A stretch of 64,000 bases of DNA from Aurantiochytrium sp. KH105. Taxonomy: Eukaryota; Sar; Bigyra; Thraustochytrida; Thraustochytriidae. Made by a program: the position numbers and the translations under genes. The stretch spans positions 1 to 64,000 of the forward strand of contig BGKB01000041.1 in the NCBI GenBank assembly GCA_003116975.1. The letters run 5' to 3'. Below are positions 48,669-58,925 of this stretch, piece after piece; positions within the stretch are counted from its first letter, which is position 1; every line of letters begins with the position of its first letter. The notes under the pieces were generated by a model. The model did no database searches and was not told where the DNA came from. It saw only the letters and a program-made list of their open reading frames with translations.

Positions 48669-49415
48669 CTAGCTGTACGTAGAAAGGTTGAGAAAGGCAA
48701 AGATGAAAAAGGTAAAGCTGCCAGAAAAGGCAACGGTCCGCTGGCTAATCTGCGTGGCGATAAGGCGACCTCCGAAGACAGCAATGGCCGTGCAAATGGT
48801 GTGTCCCACCATACCACCAATCGTCACACCAATCGGGTCGTTGTGCGCAGACAAAGTAACGGTGGCAATCTGACTACGGTCACCCCACTCGGCCAGGAAG
48901 GTCATCACAAAGGCCTCGATAAAGACCGGCGTGAGGATCTTGCCAAGCTGCGCGCGCCAGCCCGCTTTGCTCTTGGATGCGCGCAGCGATTTCTCGACTT
49001 CCTCGATTTCATCGTCCGCGTCATCGTGGCTTGCGTGGTAGCCAATCCACAAGAGGCGAAAGCCAAAGAAGAAGTACATAAAGGTGGCGATCTTGTGCGT
49101 GAGCGCCGGGCTAATGAGCTTGGGCATGACAAAGCCCATCGCTGCCGAAAGCACAGTCATCACATACAGCGCGCCTAGCGCACCGGCCAGGATCACCGCT
49201 CGCGGGTACCGCATCGCCATAATGGCCGCGATGATAAAGGTCTCGTCACCGAGCTCAGAGACGATGATCATGGCAAACGATCGAATCGTGGCCTCGGTAA
49301 ACGTTCCGTACGGCTCGTCCTCATTGATGGAACCAGCCTTTTGGGTGAGCCCGTCCACGAGCATGCCGCGCAGGTTGCCCCCGCGGCTCGCGGCCTCGTC
49401 TGCAAAAGTCGCCAT
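48669..49415 (-). CDS. GDT1: GDT1/TMEM165-family cation transporter (UPF0016)
   Basis: A 248-residue protein with the two-fold repeat of the family. The signature E-x-G-D-[KR/E]-[ST] occurs twice, as SELGDETFIIAA (about residue 52) and AEWGDRSQIATV (about residue 171), each opening a three-helix bundle. A charged linker with DDADDEIEEVEKSLRASKSK (about 126-145) joins the halves. GDT1/TMEM165 proteins move Mn2+/Ca2+ against protons at the Golgi; plant and algal relatives are in chloroplasts. No clear targeting peptide is seen, so Golgi or another endomembrane is the default. The first motif has Glu-Thr rather than the usual Lys-Thr after GD, a small variation. It is divergent from USP. Confidence 0.93.
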   Translation of the reverse strand: MATFADEAASRGGNLRGMLVDGLTQKAGSINEDEPYGTFTEATIRSFAMIIVSELGDETFIIAAIMAMRYPRAVILAGALGALYVMTVLSAAMGFVMPKLISPALTHKIATFMYFFFGFRLLWIGYHASHDDADDEIEEVEKSLRASKSKAGWRAQLGKILTPVFIEAFVMTFLAEWGDRSQIATVTLSAHNDPIGVTIGGMVGHTICTAIAVFGGRLIATQISQRTVAFSGSFTFFIFAFLNLSTYS

Positions 49416-50194
49416 CCTGTACGCGTGGACGCAGCAACAAGCAGCCTAAGCAAAAGAAAGCCTCTTCTCGTTCGTTCGTTCGCTCGCTCGCTCGTGCGTG
49501 CGTGCGTGCGTCCGCAAAGAACGACGAAGGGCGCCTGCGAAGCAGCGCCGCCGGCAAGGCACGACCGAGTCGAAGAGCGCCACGCGCCTCTTCCGCTCCT
49601 CTCTAGCAGGACCGCGGCCGGGCCACGGGACAGAGCTTGCTGGCCTCGACGACTCCAGTTTGTTCGTGCTGCCCCTCCGCATTGGTCTCCCTGCACGAGA
49701 CCCCCTCCACCTAGGTTAGTGTGTGCTTTTCACGCTTGAAGCGAGCGCATATAAATCAAGTATGAGACCCCTCCAGCTCACCATTTGAACAACCCAAATT
49801 CGACGTGGCTACCCCCCCACCTCCTGCCTGCAGCTTGCGAGTCCGCCTCGGCAGCGCCAGGGTAATACATGAAACAGAGCAGAGCCGATCAGAGTGCCCC
49901 CCCTCCTTCGACAAAGGGCCGCGGCCTGAACAACGCAAAGTAGAGATTGGTGTGTGCGCAACGCAATTTAAACTCCTTGTCGCAGAGATCTCCGGTAGGC
50001 TATAGACAGAGAGACAGAGCAGAGCAGACAGAGCAGGCAGGCAAGGAGGCAGACAGAAGACAGACAGACAGACAGACAGACAGACAGTCACATAGCCCGG
50101 CGCTTAGCCAGTCACCCTGCCCCAAGCTCGCAGCCGAGCGAGGCTCGCAACTCGAAAGGGATAGAGAAGGAAAGGAAAAAGAAGAAAAAGAAAG
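49416..50194. promoter_or_regulatory. Divergent upstream region, GDT1/USP
   Basis: 779 bases between divergent ATGs. Contains a TTCG/CTCG tetranucleotide run (about 49,468-49,512) and an AGAC/GACA run (about 50,052-50,090). CATATAAATC at about 49,749 resembles a TATA element but its distance to either start is long. No gene is seen. Confidence 0.45.
50058..50090 (+). repeat. GACA tetranucleotide microsatellite
   Basis: A near-perfect (ACAG)n run of about 33 bases in the probable 5' UTR of USP. Confidence 0.85.
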
Positions 50195-52048
50195 ATGGCC
50201 CAGGATCTTCGCGCTGCGCTTGAAGACGAGGGCCAGACGCACCTTTTCGACAGCGCGGGGGACGCCCAGGATGATCTTATGGAGCAGTTGCAAACTCTCA
50301 ACGCAAACTACCCTGGAGGTCTGCCCGCATATGTGCGTCGCGCTCGGGATCTGCTGGAAAAGAGCAAACGAGGTGACAACCCTTTTGAAGGATATACCCC
50401 CAAGATTCCCGAGTGCGTCACCTTTCCCTTTGAAGCGTTGCACAAAGAGCGAGCCGAAGCCGAAGCTGCTGGTCGCGCTGCATTCGCGCAATGCGCCTGC
50501 GTTCTCGTCGCCGGAGGGCTCGGGGAACGTCTCGGGTACTCGGGCATCAAGGTGGAGCTGCCCAGCGAAATCACCTCGGGGACCTCTTTCCTTGGATTGT
50601 ACTGCCAATATATTGCTGCCTTGCAAGATCCGGCGTCCCCTGTGCCGCTTGCAATCATGACCTCGGACGACACACATGACAAGACGCTTGAGTTGCTGGA
50701 GCGCGAGGACTATTTTGGACTTGATCGCGACCAAGTGCACCTCATGAAGCAGGAAAAGGTCGCCTGTCTCGCAGACAACGAACCCAAGCTCGCCATCGAC
50801 CCCAAAGATCCTGCACGCGTCCTTACTAAGCCACACGGCCACGGTGATGTGCACCTTTTGCTTCACCAGACGGGACTTGCGCAGGACTGGCTCGACGCAG
50901 GCCGAGAATGGGTTCTCTTTTTCCAGGATACAAACCCGCTCTCATTTCGCACCATGCCCGCAACTCTGGGCGTCAGCGTCATGTCTGGCTACCAGGTAAA
51001 CTCGGTGGCCATCCCGCGCAAGGCCAAGGCCGCAGCTGGCGCGCTCATGCGTCTCTGTCATCAAGATGGCCACGAAATCACCGTCAATGTCGAGTACAAC
51101 TACATTGACAGCTTGCTTCGCGCCACTGTCAGTCCAGACGAGGGCGACGTCAATGGTGACGATGGCTACTCTGCCTTTCCAGGCAACATGAATCAGCTCA
51201 TTTTCGCTCTCGAGCCCTACGTCAAGACGCTCGAAAAGACGGGTGGCGTCATTCCTGAGTTTGTCAACCCCAAGTACGCCGATGAAACACGAACCGTTTT
51301 CAAGTCGCCCACACGGCTGGAATGTATGATGCAGGACTACCCACTGACGCTCCGCGATCTTGGCGAGCCCCCTGCGCCCGGTTCCATCGGCGTCACGGTT
51401 TTCCAGGATGCAGGCGCAATGGAAAATGATGCTTCGAATGGCCCGCCTAGCCTCACACATCGTCTCTATGCGCCAGCCAAGAACAATTTACACGACGCTG
51501 CGCAAAAGGCGGGCAAAGGCATTCCGGACGCCAGCTGCACATCCACCGAGCTCGCAATCTACGCCTGCAACGCGCTCATGCTGCGCGACTTGGGCTGTGA
51601 GATTGGCGCACCGGCATCCGCTGCCTACGGCGGCTTTGCGCAGCCAGAATGGCCGCACATTGTCCTTTTGCCCAGTTTCTGCCCACTCTTTTCTGAGTTA
51701 CCAGCGCGCTTCGAGCAACCGGATCAGGTCAAGGTGTCTTCGCGCTCGACGTTGGTCATTTCGGGCGACATCACTTTTGCCGGACCTATTGATGTCGACG
51801 GAACGCTAGTGCTGACTGCAGCGCCTGGTGTAAAGGTGCGGGTGGGCGCAGTCAAGGTGCGCAATGAGCCGGCAACGTTTGCAGCAGTGGACCCCGACGA
51901 CGAGGCCGAGCTCGAGGTGTATCGAATTCGGGGCTTCAAGCTTGAGCGCCCCGTGCTGTACGACGGTGGACACCCTGTCGAAGATGCGGATTTTGTCGTT
52001 CGTTACGAAGATCCTGGAGAGCATGAGGTCGACCGCATCGAACTGTAG
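50195..52048 (+). CDS. USP: UDP-sugar pyrophosphorylase
   Basis: A 617-residue protein, the length of plant USP (about 600). It makes UDP-sugars from UTP and sugar-1-phosphates with broad specificity. The nucleotide-binding loop VLVAGGLGERLGYSGIKVELP (about residues 101-121) is the USP form, with GYSGIK where UGP and AGX enzymes differ. Other blocks are TSGTSFLGLYCQYI, MTSDDTHDKTLELLE, KPHGHGDVHLLLHQTGL, FFQDTNPLSFRTMPATLGVS and EYNYIDSLL. The C-terminal 130 residues form a left-handed-helix-like region (TLVISGDITFAGPIDVDGTLVL). The start has an A-rich leader (AAAGAAAGATGG). USP supplies UDP-sugars for glycan synthesis or salvage in the cytosol. Single exon. Confidence 0.95.
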   Translation: MAQDLRAALEDEGQTHLFDSAGDAQDDLMEQLQTLNANYPGGLPAYVRRARDLLEKSKRGDNPFEGYTPKIPECVTFPFEALHKERAEAEAAGRAAFAQCACVLVAGGLGERLGYSGIKVELPSEITSGTSFLGLYCQYIAALQDPASPVPLAIMTSDDTHDKTLELLEREDYFGLDRDQVHLMKQEKVACLADNEPKLAIDPKDPARVLTKPHGHGDVHLLLHQTGLAQDWLDAGREWVLFFQDTNPLSFRTMPATLGVSVMSGYQVNSVAIPRKAKAAAGALMRLCHQDGHEITVNVEYNYIDSLLRATVSPDEGDVNGDDGYSAFPGNMNQLIFALEPYVKTLEKTGGVIPEFVNPKYADETRTVFKSPTRLECMMQDYPLTLRDLGEPPAPGSIGVTVFQDAGAMENDASNGPPSLTHRLYAPAKNNLHDAAQKAGKGIPDASCTSTELAIYACNALMLRDLGCEIGAPASAAYGGFAQPEWPHIVLLPSFCPLFSELPARFEQPDQVKVSSRSTLVISGDITFAGPIDVDGTLVLTAAPGVKVRVGAVKVRNEPATFAAVDPDDEAELEVYRIRGFKLERPVLYDGGHPVEDADFVVRYEDPGEHEVDRIEL

Positions 52049-52479
52049 AAAAATGAAGGACACAGAATGCAAAACAAAAGTCAATCTTGGCTCGTTGTTT
52101 TGAAAAGTATCCAAAGGCGTTGATGGATGGATTTCAGGGGTGAGGGGGGGGGGGACAAGCATCAAAGAGAAGGTCAGCTCATCGTATCATTTTTCCAAAA
52201 ATGATACGCCCCTAAAAAAGATGAGGTAAAGGGAAAAGAACTTTGTTCGCCAAGTTTTGTGGTCGCGCAAAGCGTGAAATCGAACAAGACTCAAGAAGAG
52301 AAGCTCATACATACGCTCAAAGTAAATGTCCATCGAGTTGTCGCAAAGATCTATCAATGTGTGGTGCAGGCACGTCGTTTTGGCATGTAAGCATGCATTG
52401 TTTGTACACTCGCGCATAGTTGTCAACGACCCTCGCTGGAGGTGCTGGCCAAAGGAAACAAAGCAAGTAAGGAAATGGC
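52049..52479. other. Convergent intergenic region
   Basis: 3' regions of USP (+) and the PHD-RAMA gene (-). Holds a G-run of ten (about 52,145) and TGATACG/CGTATCA-like inverted sequence ATCGTATCATTTTTCCAAAAATGATACG (about 52,180-52,207), a possible hairpin. No gene is seen. Confidence 0.5.
52178..52208 (+). repeat. Hairpin CGTATCATTTTT/AAAAATGATACG
   Basis: A perfect 12-base inverted repeat with a two- to four-base loop between the convergent ends of USP and the PHD-RAMA gene. It could form a hairpin in the 3' UTR of either transcript. Confidence 0.7.
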
Positions 52480-55011
52480 TCACTCCTTGCCGGATTTGAG
52501 AAATTGATTCCGGTAGTGGAGAAGAGGCGTAGTGCCGTGAAAGCATGACGTCCAGCCACGGTCGCTCTGTTTGTTCTTGTAAATTTTGCGCTTGCAGTAA
52601 AGCGCAAAGCTGGGCGGAGAAATGAAAACATTGGACTCGAACTCGATGAGTCCGCCTTCATTGATGACGCCCTCAAAACGATGCTTGTTTAAATAGGGGA
52701 CGCTGATGACGTCCCCCGGTTTCAGGTAGCCATGCTCGACGAGGTCAACAATCGTGGTTTGATGCGGGTTCCGTTTCAAGACGAGATCGTTTTTGAACTC
52801 GTATTTGCGTCTTTTCGGTGAGCTTGGTCGGGCTGCGCCACTGGCATTGCTGTTGCCCGAGGTGCTACAAACGCTGTTGCCTCGTCGCTTCCCCTGGCGC
52901 GTGGTGGTTTCAGAAGTTCCGTTTGAAGCGCCTTGGGCGCGGCGCTCCCCGTTTGCAGCTCCGGCCCCGCCCCCCCTCGTGGCGCAAGCTCGGCTTTGCT
53001 GGGATCGTGTCCCCACACGTGACGTTGAGGTTGACGTGGATGAAGAAGCAAGGGGCTCAGAGGGCGCCTTCGTCGCCGTTGTGCTTGCGACCGTCGCGGC
53101 GGTCTGTTCGTCCCCAGGCAAAAGGTGCGTAAGCGATCGCCGCGTCCCCTTGGAGCGCGACTGCTGATGGACCTTTTCGAGGTGCTTGATCGTCGGCGCG
53201 ATGCAGGCGTGACAGAACCATGGTTCGGGCAAAGCCACATTCTCTCCACCTTCAAAAGAAACGCACCGGCGATGAAACCACTTGCAGCATGAGCGAAAGT
53301 CACACCCTACAGCGTTTGCAAAGTCCTTTTCTTCGATTTCCTTGGCGCACACAGAGCAAATGGTCGGCGTGGCCTCGCCGCCTTCATCCGCATAGGATGC
53401 ACTGTCTTCGGCTTCGGATCCAGCATTCGCGTCACGAGACGCTGCGCGAGCAGCCCCAAGACCCGCGCGAACGGCCTTGCGCTTTCGTCGAGGCTGCCCG
53501 CGCGAATCTTCGCCCGAAGTGGTGCCATCGTTTTCTATTTCATTTTCATCGGCGCCTTCAAAGGCGTTCAGGGGCGGTCGCGCGCCCGACGCGCCCATGG
53601 CAGCAGGGCGCGTCTCGCGCTCCTTGTGAGCTGCAGTGGCCATATCGATGGCGCTACGCGGCGTGAGCGCCGCACGTCGAGGCGTAAGAAGGGCTCGCGC
53701 TGACTTGAACTGCGCCAGACTGGACAGAAGCTCCAGCGTCGCGCGTTCGCTCGCGTCAATGTCAAGTTCCTCCACCGATGGAGTGTCGGGGTCGTTTCGA
53801 CCGCCGCTGTTTGCTATGTCTCTTGCGTTTTGGCCACTTTCCGTCTCAAGTTCCATCACACCTTCCCCCGAAGAGACTTCTGCATCGGAATGGCGCAGCT
53901 TGCTCGGCACGCTCAGGGCGAAGCGCGCGTCCCCGGCATCGTCAGAAGTAGCAGGCTCGTCGCTTCGTACAGTGTTTGATTGTGATGGTACTAACGATGC
54001 TGACGCCGACGCTGAGGTTGCTGCTGTTGTTGTTGACGATGATGATGATGATGATGATGATGACGGAGCAGTTTGTGCGGGTTGAAAGCCCTCGGCTACA
54101 AGCTTTCTCACGAGCGGGGAGTTGTCGACGCAGACCTGCAGGTGACTCCCGCTATTGAGAAGATCGTCGGACACCGTGCGGTATTCTGCGGCAAGTTTAC
54201 TGGCGGCGATTGCACTGATGGAAGAGGCGGCCGCCATGACCTGGTGCTTGTCTCGGGCCTTCGCAAGGAGCTTGCTGGCGTGGCCCTTGTTTCGGGGTGA
54301 GAAGAGCCCGCAGAGACTCTGTTCCATGAGGCGCCGGAGGTCGTCCGGGTTCTGAAGTTTTTGCACGGCCTCGACGCCGGTCCTGAATTGGTCCCAGACG
54401 GGGAAGAAGCTCTGCAGCGCCTCGGGCGCTGCGTCGCCCTGGGCCTCGAGCTCTTTGCGCGAGGCGTCCACGAGGGTGACGAGGCGGGCCCACTCGGCCC
54501 TCGAGGTCGGGTCCTCGCGCATGGCAAAGTACTCTGGGCCCTTTGAAGAGAACTCGCGTCGCAGCTGCTCAAAGGCCGGCGCCGTGACCCCTTGTCTCTT
54601 CCACTGCGCAATGTTCCCCAGAATCTCGATGTACAGCTCGAAGAGGTTCAGGTCCGCGTCGCCCTCCCCTTGCGGACCTGCGAAAGCTCCTCCTCCTCCT
54701 CCTCCTCCTCCTCGCTGCAGCAGCTGCTGCTGCTGCTGCTGCTGCACGCGCTCCCACGGCTGCAGCAGCTGCTCCTGCTGCTCGTGCTGGGCCGTGCTCG
54801 GCGCCATCCCCGGCACCTGGAGCGGGCTGGGCCGCGGCGGTCTGCTCAGCGCGGGGCCGGCCGCCGCCGCCCCGTCCTCCGCGCCAACGGCCTGCCGCTG
54901 CCGCTGCTGCCGCTGCCGCTGCTGCTGCCGCCCGCGCGCCCCGCCGAGCCCCGCGCCAACGGCCTGCTCGCCGCGCATGCCCATGCCCGATGCGGCCGCC
55001 ATGGGCAGCAT
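52480..55011 (-). CDS. PHD-finger plus RAMA-domain chromatin protein
   Basis: An 843-residue protein if the ATG at 55011 is used. A Gln/Gly/Arg-rich N-terminus is followed by a helical domain (about 124-314, NLFELYIEILGNIAQWKRQG...) of unknown type, then Ser-rich and acidic linkers. A PHD finger lies at about 549-604: CSVC, CDFRSC, CKWFHRRC and WFCHAC supply the Cys4-His-Cys3 zinc ligands. The C-terminal 100 residues (about 740-837) read as a RAMA domain: TIVDLVEHGYLKPGDVISVPY, FEGVINEGGLIEFESNVFISPPSFALYC and RGWTSCFHGTTPLLHYRNQFL. RAMA domains accompany bacterial adenine methylases and restriction enzymes and occur in eukaryotic MPND. A nuclear reader linking histone marks and DNA modification is inferred. 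The frame runs on to a GTG at 55503, so the start is uncertain. Confidence 0.8.
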   Translation of the reverse strand: MLPMAAASGMGMRGEQAVGAGLGGARGRQQQRQRQQRQRQAVGAEDGAAAAGPALSRPPRPSPLQVPGMAPSTAQHEQQEQLLQPWERVQQQQQQQLLQRGGGGGGGGAFAGPQGEGDADLNLFELYIEILGNIAQWKRQGVTAPAFEQLRREFSSKGPEYFAMREDPTSRAEWARLVTLVDASRKELEAQGDAAPEALQSFFPVWDQFRTGVEAVQKLQNPDDLRRLMEQSLCGLFSPRNKGHASKLLAKARDKHQVMAAASSISAIAASKLAAEYRTVSDDLLNSGSHLQVCVDNSPLVRKLVAEGFQPAQTAPSSSSSSSSSSTTTAATSASASASLVPSQSNTVRSDEPATSDDAGDARFALSVPSKLRHSDAEVSSGEGVMELETESGQNARDIANSGGRNDPDTPSVEELDIDASERATLELLSSLAQFKSARALLTPRRAALTPRSAIDMATAAHKERETRPAAMGASGARPPLNAFEGADENEIENDGTTSGEDSRGQPRRKRKAVRAGLGAARAASRDANAGSEAEDSASYADEGGEATPTICSVCAKEIEEKDFANAVGCDFRSCCKWFHRRCVSFEGGENVALPEPWFCHACIAPTIKHLEKVHQQSRSKGTRRSLTHLLPGDEQTAATVASTTATKAPSEPLASSSTSTSTSRVGTRSQQSRACATRGGGAGAANGERRAQGASNGTSETTTRQGKRRGNSVCSTSGNSNASGAARPSSPKRRKYEFKNDLVLKRNPHQTTIVDLVEHGYLKPGDVISVPYLNKHRFEGVINEGGLIEFESNVFISPPSFALYCKRKIYKNKQSDRGWTSCFHGTTPLLHYRNQFLKSGKE

Positions 55012-56256
55012 CGATCGCGCTCTGCCTGCCTGCCTGCCTGCCTCCGCTGCTCGCGGCGCCGCGGCGGGGCGGCGCTGCTCGAGCCGCCCCGGGTCTCCGC
55101 GGCGCGGGCTGCGCTGGACGGAGCGCTGGACGGAGCGCAGGAAGGAGCGAAGGATGCCGCGATGGACGTCGCGATGGATGGATGGATGGAGCGATGGAGC
55201 GATGGAGCGATGGATGTTTGAAAAGCGACGAAGGGAAAGATGGGCGGAGGGCGACGGCGCCCCGCCGCAGGCAGGAGGCCCCGCGGGTCCCGCGGCTGCG
55301 CCCCGCCGTGCCCTGCCTCTCCGCGGCGCTCGCGGGCCTCGCCGGGCTGGCTGGCTGCCTGCCTGCGTGCTGCCTGCCTGCCTGCCGCCTGACTTGCGTT
55401 TGGACTCGAGGCGCCGCCGCGGAGAGAGAAAGACCGCCGCCGCGGGCGCGCAGAACTCCCGCGCTGGCCCCCGGTTCGCCTGCTCGCGCGCGGACCCGCG
55501 CACGCCGCGGCGGGGCGTTTCTGCTCCCGGCGCCGCGCACGGAGGAAGCGCTATCTGCGAGCAGAGCGGTTTCCTGCCGTTGGACGGATAGCCCGGGCCA
55601 AGAGTCCCCGCGTGCCCCCCGCCGCCGCGGCTCTCGAGGCAAAAAAAGGCAGTGAAAAGAAGCAGGGAAGAAAAGGAAAGAGAAGCGATTGACTCACAGC
55701 GAGACTGTGAATGAAATGAAAGACCTGCCTGATCTGGTCATCGCGAGGACCAGCTGCAGAGCGTCGCACTGGCCGCTGCGCCGCAGAGACGGCAGGGCCT
55801 GGCTCGGAGGCAGCGTCTCGCGCAGCTGCAAGCCGTCCTGGTGCACCCAGACCAGACCAGACCGGGCCAGAGCAGACCAGGCTAGGACGGGCGGTGGTAG
55901 AAAGAAAGAAGGAAGGAAGGAAGGGAAGCCGAGACAAGAGGGCGCCGGCAGCTGGGGCGTTTGTTGACGGACCTCGTCGTTGACCCTCCCACCCACCTAC
56001 CTACCCACCGACCCGGCCTTCCACCCTCTTGCACGCCCGGACGGCGCTGCTTGCCCGCGGCGCGAACTGCGGCGCGAACTGCGGCGCTCGCGACATTTCT
56101 TGCCGCAGGATGCCCTCGCTGCTCCAAGGCACACTCGAGCGAGACGAGCTCGCTCGCATCGTCTGCTCTGCTCCCAGTAGTAGCAGCAGCGTTGCCCGAG
56201 TTCTATAATCGCATTCGCATCAACCATCAAGCAACTGCCTGTGGCTTCCTGAGCCG

Positions 56257-56260
56257 AAGA

Positions 56261-56297
<37 letters not shown>
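56257..56297 (+). repeat. GGCT tetranucleotide microsatellite
   Basis: About nine tandem GGCT units in the divergent intergenic region. Confidence 0.85.
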
Positions 56298-57399
56298 GAC
56301 TCCATTTGTAAAAAGCGACGCAACTCCACCTCACTCACCCCGCCCACTCACCTCACCTCGCCTCGCCTCGCCTCGCCTCGACGTGCAAGACGCCATCCCG
56401 ATTCTTTGTGTTGCATAAGCCGGCGGTTGCTCGCGCTGCGCGACGAACGACGCACGCCGCGCCTCGCGGCTCGACGCAGCTGCCGGCGTCTGACTCTCTT
56501 CCTCCAGCCGCGAAGCTCTTGTGGGGACGCTCGCTAAATTGGGCGAGGCTTCGTTCGTCCGGCCGCGCCGACGTTTAGTTACGCAATTTGGCGCGGGCCG
56601 CGCCGCCGTCTTGGGCCAGCCACAGACGGGATGGTGTCGCGATCGTTTTGCGTTGGGCCATGGTCGATGATGGCAGCCTTTATTCGTTCGCAACGCTAGT
56701 CAGTGAGAACGGTGACAGATTGTTGATCTGGCTGATTGAAAATTTTGAGAACAAACCAAGAAATCAATCCGAAAAGGATCTTTTGCTGCACGAATCTCTG
56801 CTCAAGCCTGACAGGGAACGGACGAGACCAATGATGAAAGAAAGACTTGCTCGAGGAGCCAAGCTGCTAAAAACAGACAATCGGACGCGAGCTGCCCCGC
56901 CTCCTGACTTCAACACAATTTCCACCGCAACCATTTCCGCCACGCAGTACGCCTAGGTAAAACAAGAAAACGAAATAGGCCTAATGAAGATGATGAGAAG
57001 AGTCTCGTGAAAATGAGACGATGATAATCATTGCCATGCTTTTCAACGAACATTTACATGTGCACAGACGCCGACGACAACAAGCAATTGACGGCAAGAT
57101 CATAGAGATACAAAGTAAAACCCAGATCATGCGGCGGCTGCGGCTTGCAACAACATCTCATTCATCCATCCAACCCGCTCTTCACCAAGGCTGCTTCCCG
57201 AGTCCCCGCTCCCCCTTCTCGCGTCCGTGCTTGCAAACGCAAACGTAAGACGGACGATCTCTACGCTGCGTCGTCGCCCTCCTTCTCCTCCACATCCCAA
57301 CGCGGAGCAGCATCCCGCATCTCCTCTTGCCGTCCTCATCGTGCTCAAGCTCGCTGTTCCAGTCCCTCGCCCGCCGAGCAGCCGCCGAGCACGAAGAAG

Positions 57400-57500
57400 A
57401 CGAAGAAGAAGTAGAAGACGAAGAAGAAGAAGAAGAAGAAGAAGAAGACGAAGAAGAAGAAGAAGAAGAAGAAGAAGAAGAAGAAGAAGAAGAAGAAGAC
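57400..57500 (+). repeat. GAA/GAC triplet microsatellite
   Basis: About 30 tandem GAA triplets with scattered GAC. Read in the three frames it would give Glu, Lys or Arg runs, which explains the long low-complexity frames around it. It ends 26 bases before the ATG of the fusion gene. Confidence 0.9.
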
Positions 57501-57525
57501 AGTCGCTCGCCCGAGAGAGAGATCG

Positions 57526-57656
57526 ATGCCCCGCGCGGCGGTGCGCGNCGCGCAGCTGCGGCCCGGCGGCGGCCCGCGCGCAGCAGACGGCCGGCCGGCC
57601 AGCGTGGCCGCGCGAGCGCCCGCGCAGACCGGAACCGAGCCCGCGCCCGAGGCCGC

Positions 57657-57687
<31 letters not shown>

Positions 57688-58889
57688 CAGCAGCAGCAAG
57701 AGCAGCGGCGGCAAGAGCAGCAGGAGCAGCAGCGGCGAGCGCAGCCCCGCGAGCGCGAAGCCGGAGCCGCAGACGCGGAGGCGGGGAGTATCCTGGGCGC
57801 GAGGAGGATGTCGCACACCACCGTGGAGGTGCAGGCCGGCGCCGTGCACGAGGTCTCGCTCAACGCGCAGGCCGGGGAGGAGATCCACTGGGCGTTCAAG
57901 ACCGAGGGGGGCGACATCGCCTTCTGCGTGCTCCTCGAGCGACCCGACGGCAACCTACTCACGCTCGTGGCCAAAGATCGCATCTCCTCCGAGGTCAAGG
58001 CCGTCAAAGGCAAGGCGACCACGCCCGAGGCGGGCTGCATCTGGCTTCAGTTCGACAACGGGTACTCATGGGTGACGAATAAGACGCTCACGTTTTCCAT
58101 CTCGCACATGCCGGCGTCCGATGCAAAGGCGTTCGCATCGTCGTCGTCGCCGGCAGACGGCGTCCAGGCAAGCGACGCAGCCGGCAAGGACGGCGGGCCC
58201 AGCAAGGTTCTTTTCGTGCTTGGGGCCCCTGGGTCCGGCAAGGGAACCCAATGCACCAAGCTCGCCGAGGCCTTCCAATACTGCCATCTCTCCGCAGGCG
58301 ACCTGCTTCGGGCCGAGCGAAAGAATCCGGACTCCAAAGATGGTGCGCTCATCGAGGCCTACATCAAGGAGGGAAAGATTGTGCCCATCGAAATCACAGT
58401 CAAACTTTTGCTCTCCGCCATGGCGGCCGACACTGCGCCCTGCTACCTCATTGACGGCTTCCCTCGCAACCAGGACAACCTCGAAGGCTGGATTCGCGAG
58501 ACCAGCGGACGCAGTGACATTGAGGTGCTTGGCGTCCTCTTCTTCGACTGCCCCGAACAAATTATCACAGAGCGCATTCTCGAACGCGGAAAGAGTAGCG
58601 GCCGCAGTGACGACAACGCGGTAGCCATTAAAAAGCGTCTCGCGACTTTTCGCAACGAGACCATGCCAATTGTCGAGTACTTTGAGAAGCGGGAGCAGGT
58701 CTGGCGCATCGACACGAATCGTCCCATTTCTGACATTTTCACCAACCTGTGCACGCTCTTGAATAAAATTCTCCCCGTTTCAGCGGCACCGGCGCTCGAG
58801 TCCGGGCCTGGAGGGAACGAGAACTGCGCAACTGCTGCAGCACCAGCAAAGGTAGCTTCGTGGCAGGCAAAGGCGACGTCTACCGCTGT

Positions 58890-58925
<36 letters not shown>

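Larger units (their letters stand above)
55012..57525. promoter_or_regulatory. Long GC-rich divergent intergenic region with repeats
   Basis: Separates the PHD-RAMA and GOLD-CMPK-AKR genes. Contains GATGGATGGA/GCGATGGA units (about 55,175-55,215), CCTGCCTGCC runs, a GGCTGG run (56,257-56,297), a CCTCG run (56,351-56,381) and a GAA-type triplet run (57,400-57,500). Frames here (for example 56,588-56,956) have no recognisable content. Some of this may be 5' UTR or unrecognised N-terminal coding sequence. Confidence 0.4.

Noticed and set aside
50000-50866. 288-codon minus-strand frame
   Set aside because: Overlaps the USP start region and its repeat-rich 5' UTR on the opposite strand; no family pattern.
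56588-56956. 122-codon plus-strand frame
   Set aside because: Some of it looks protein-like, but there is no family match and no supporting context; not strong enough to list as a gene.
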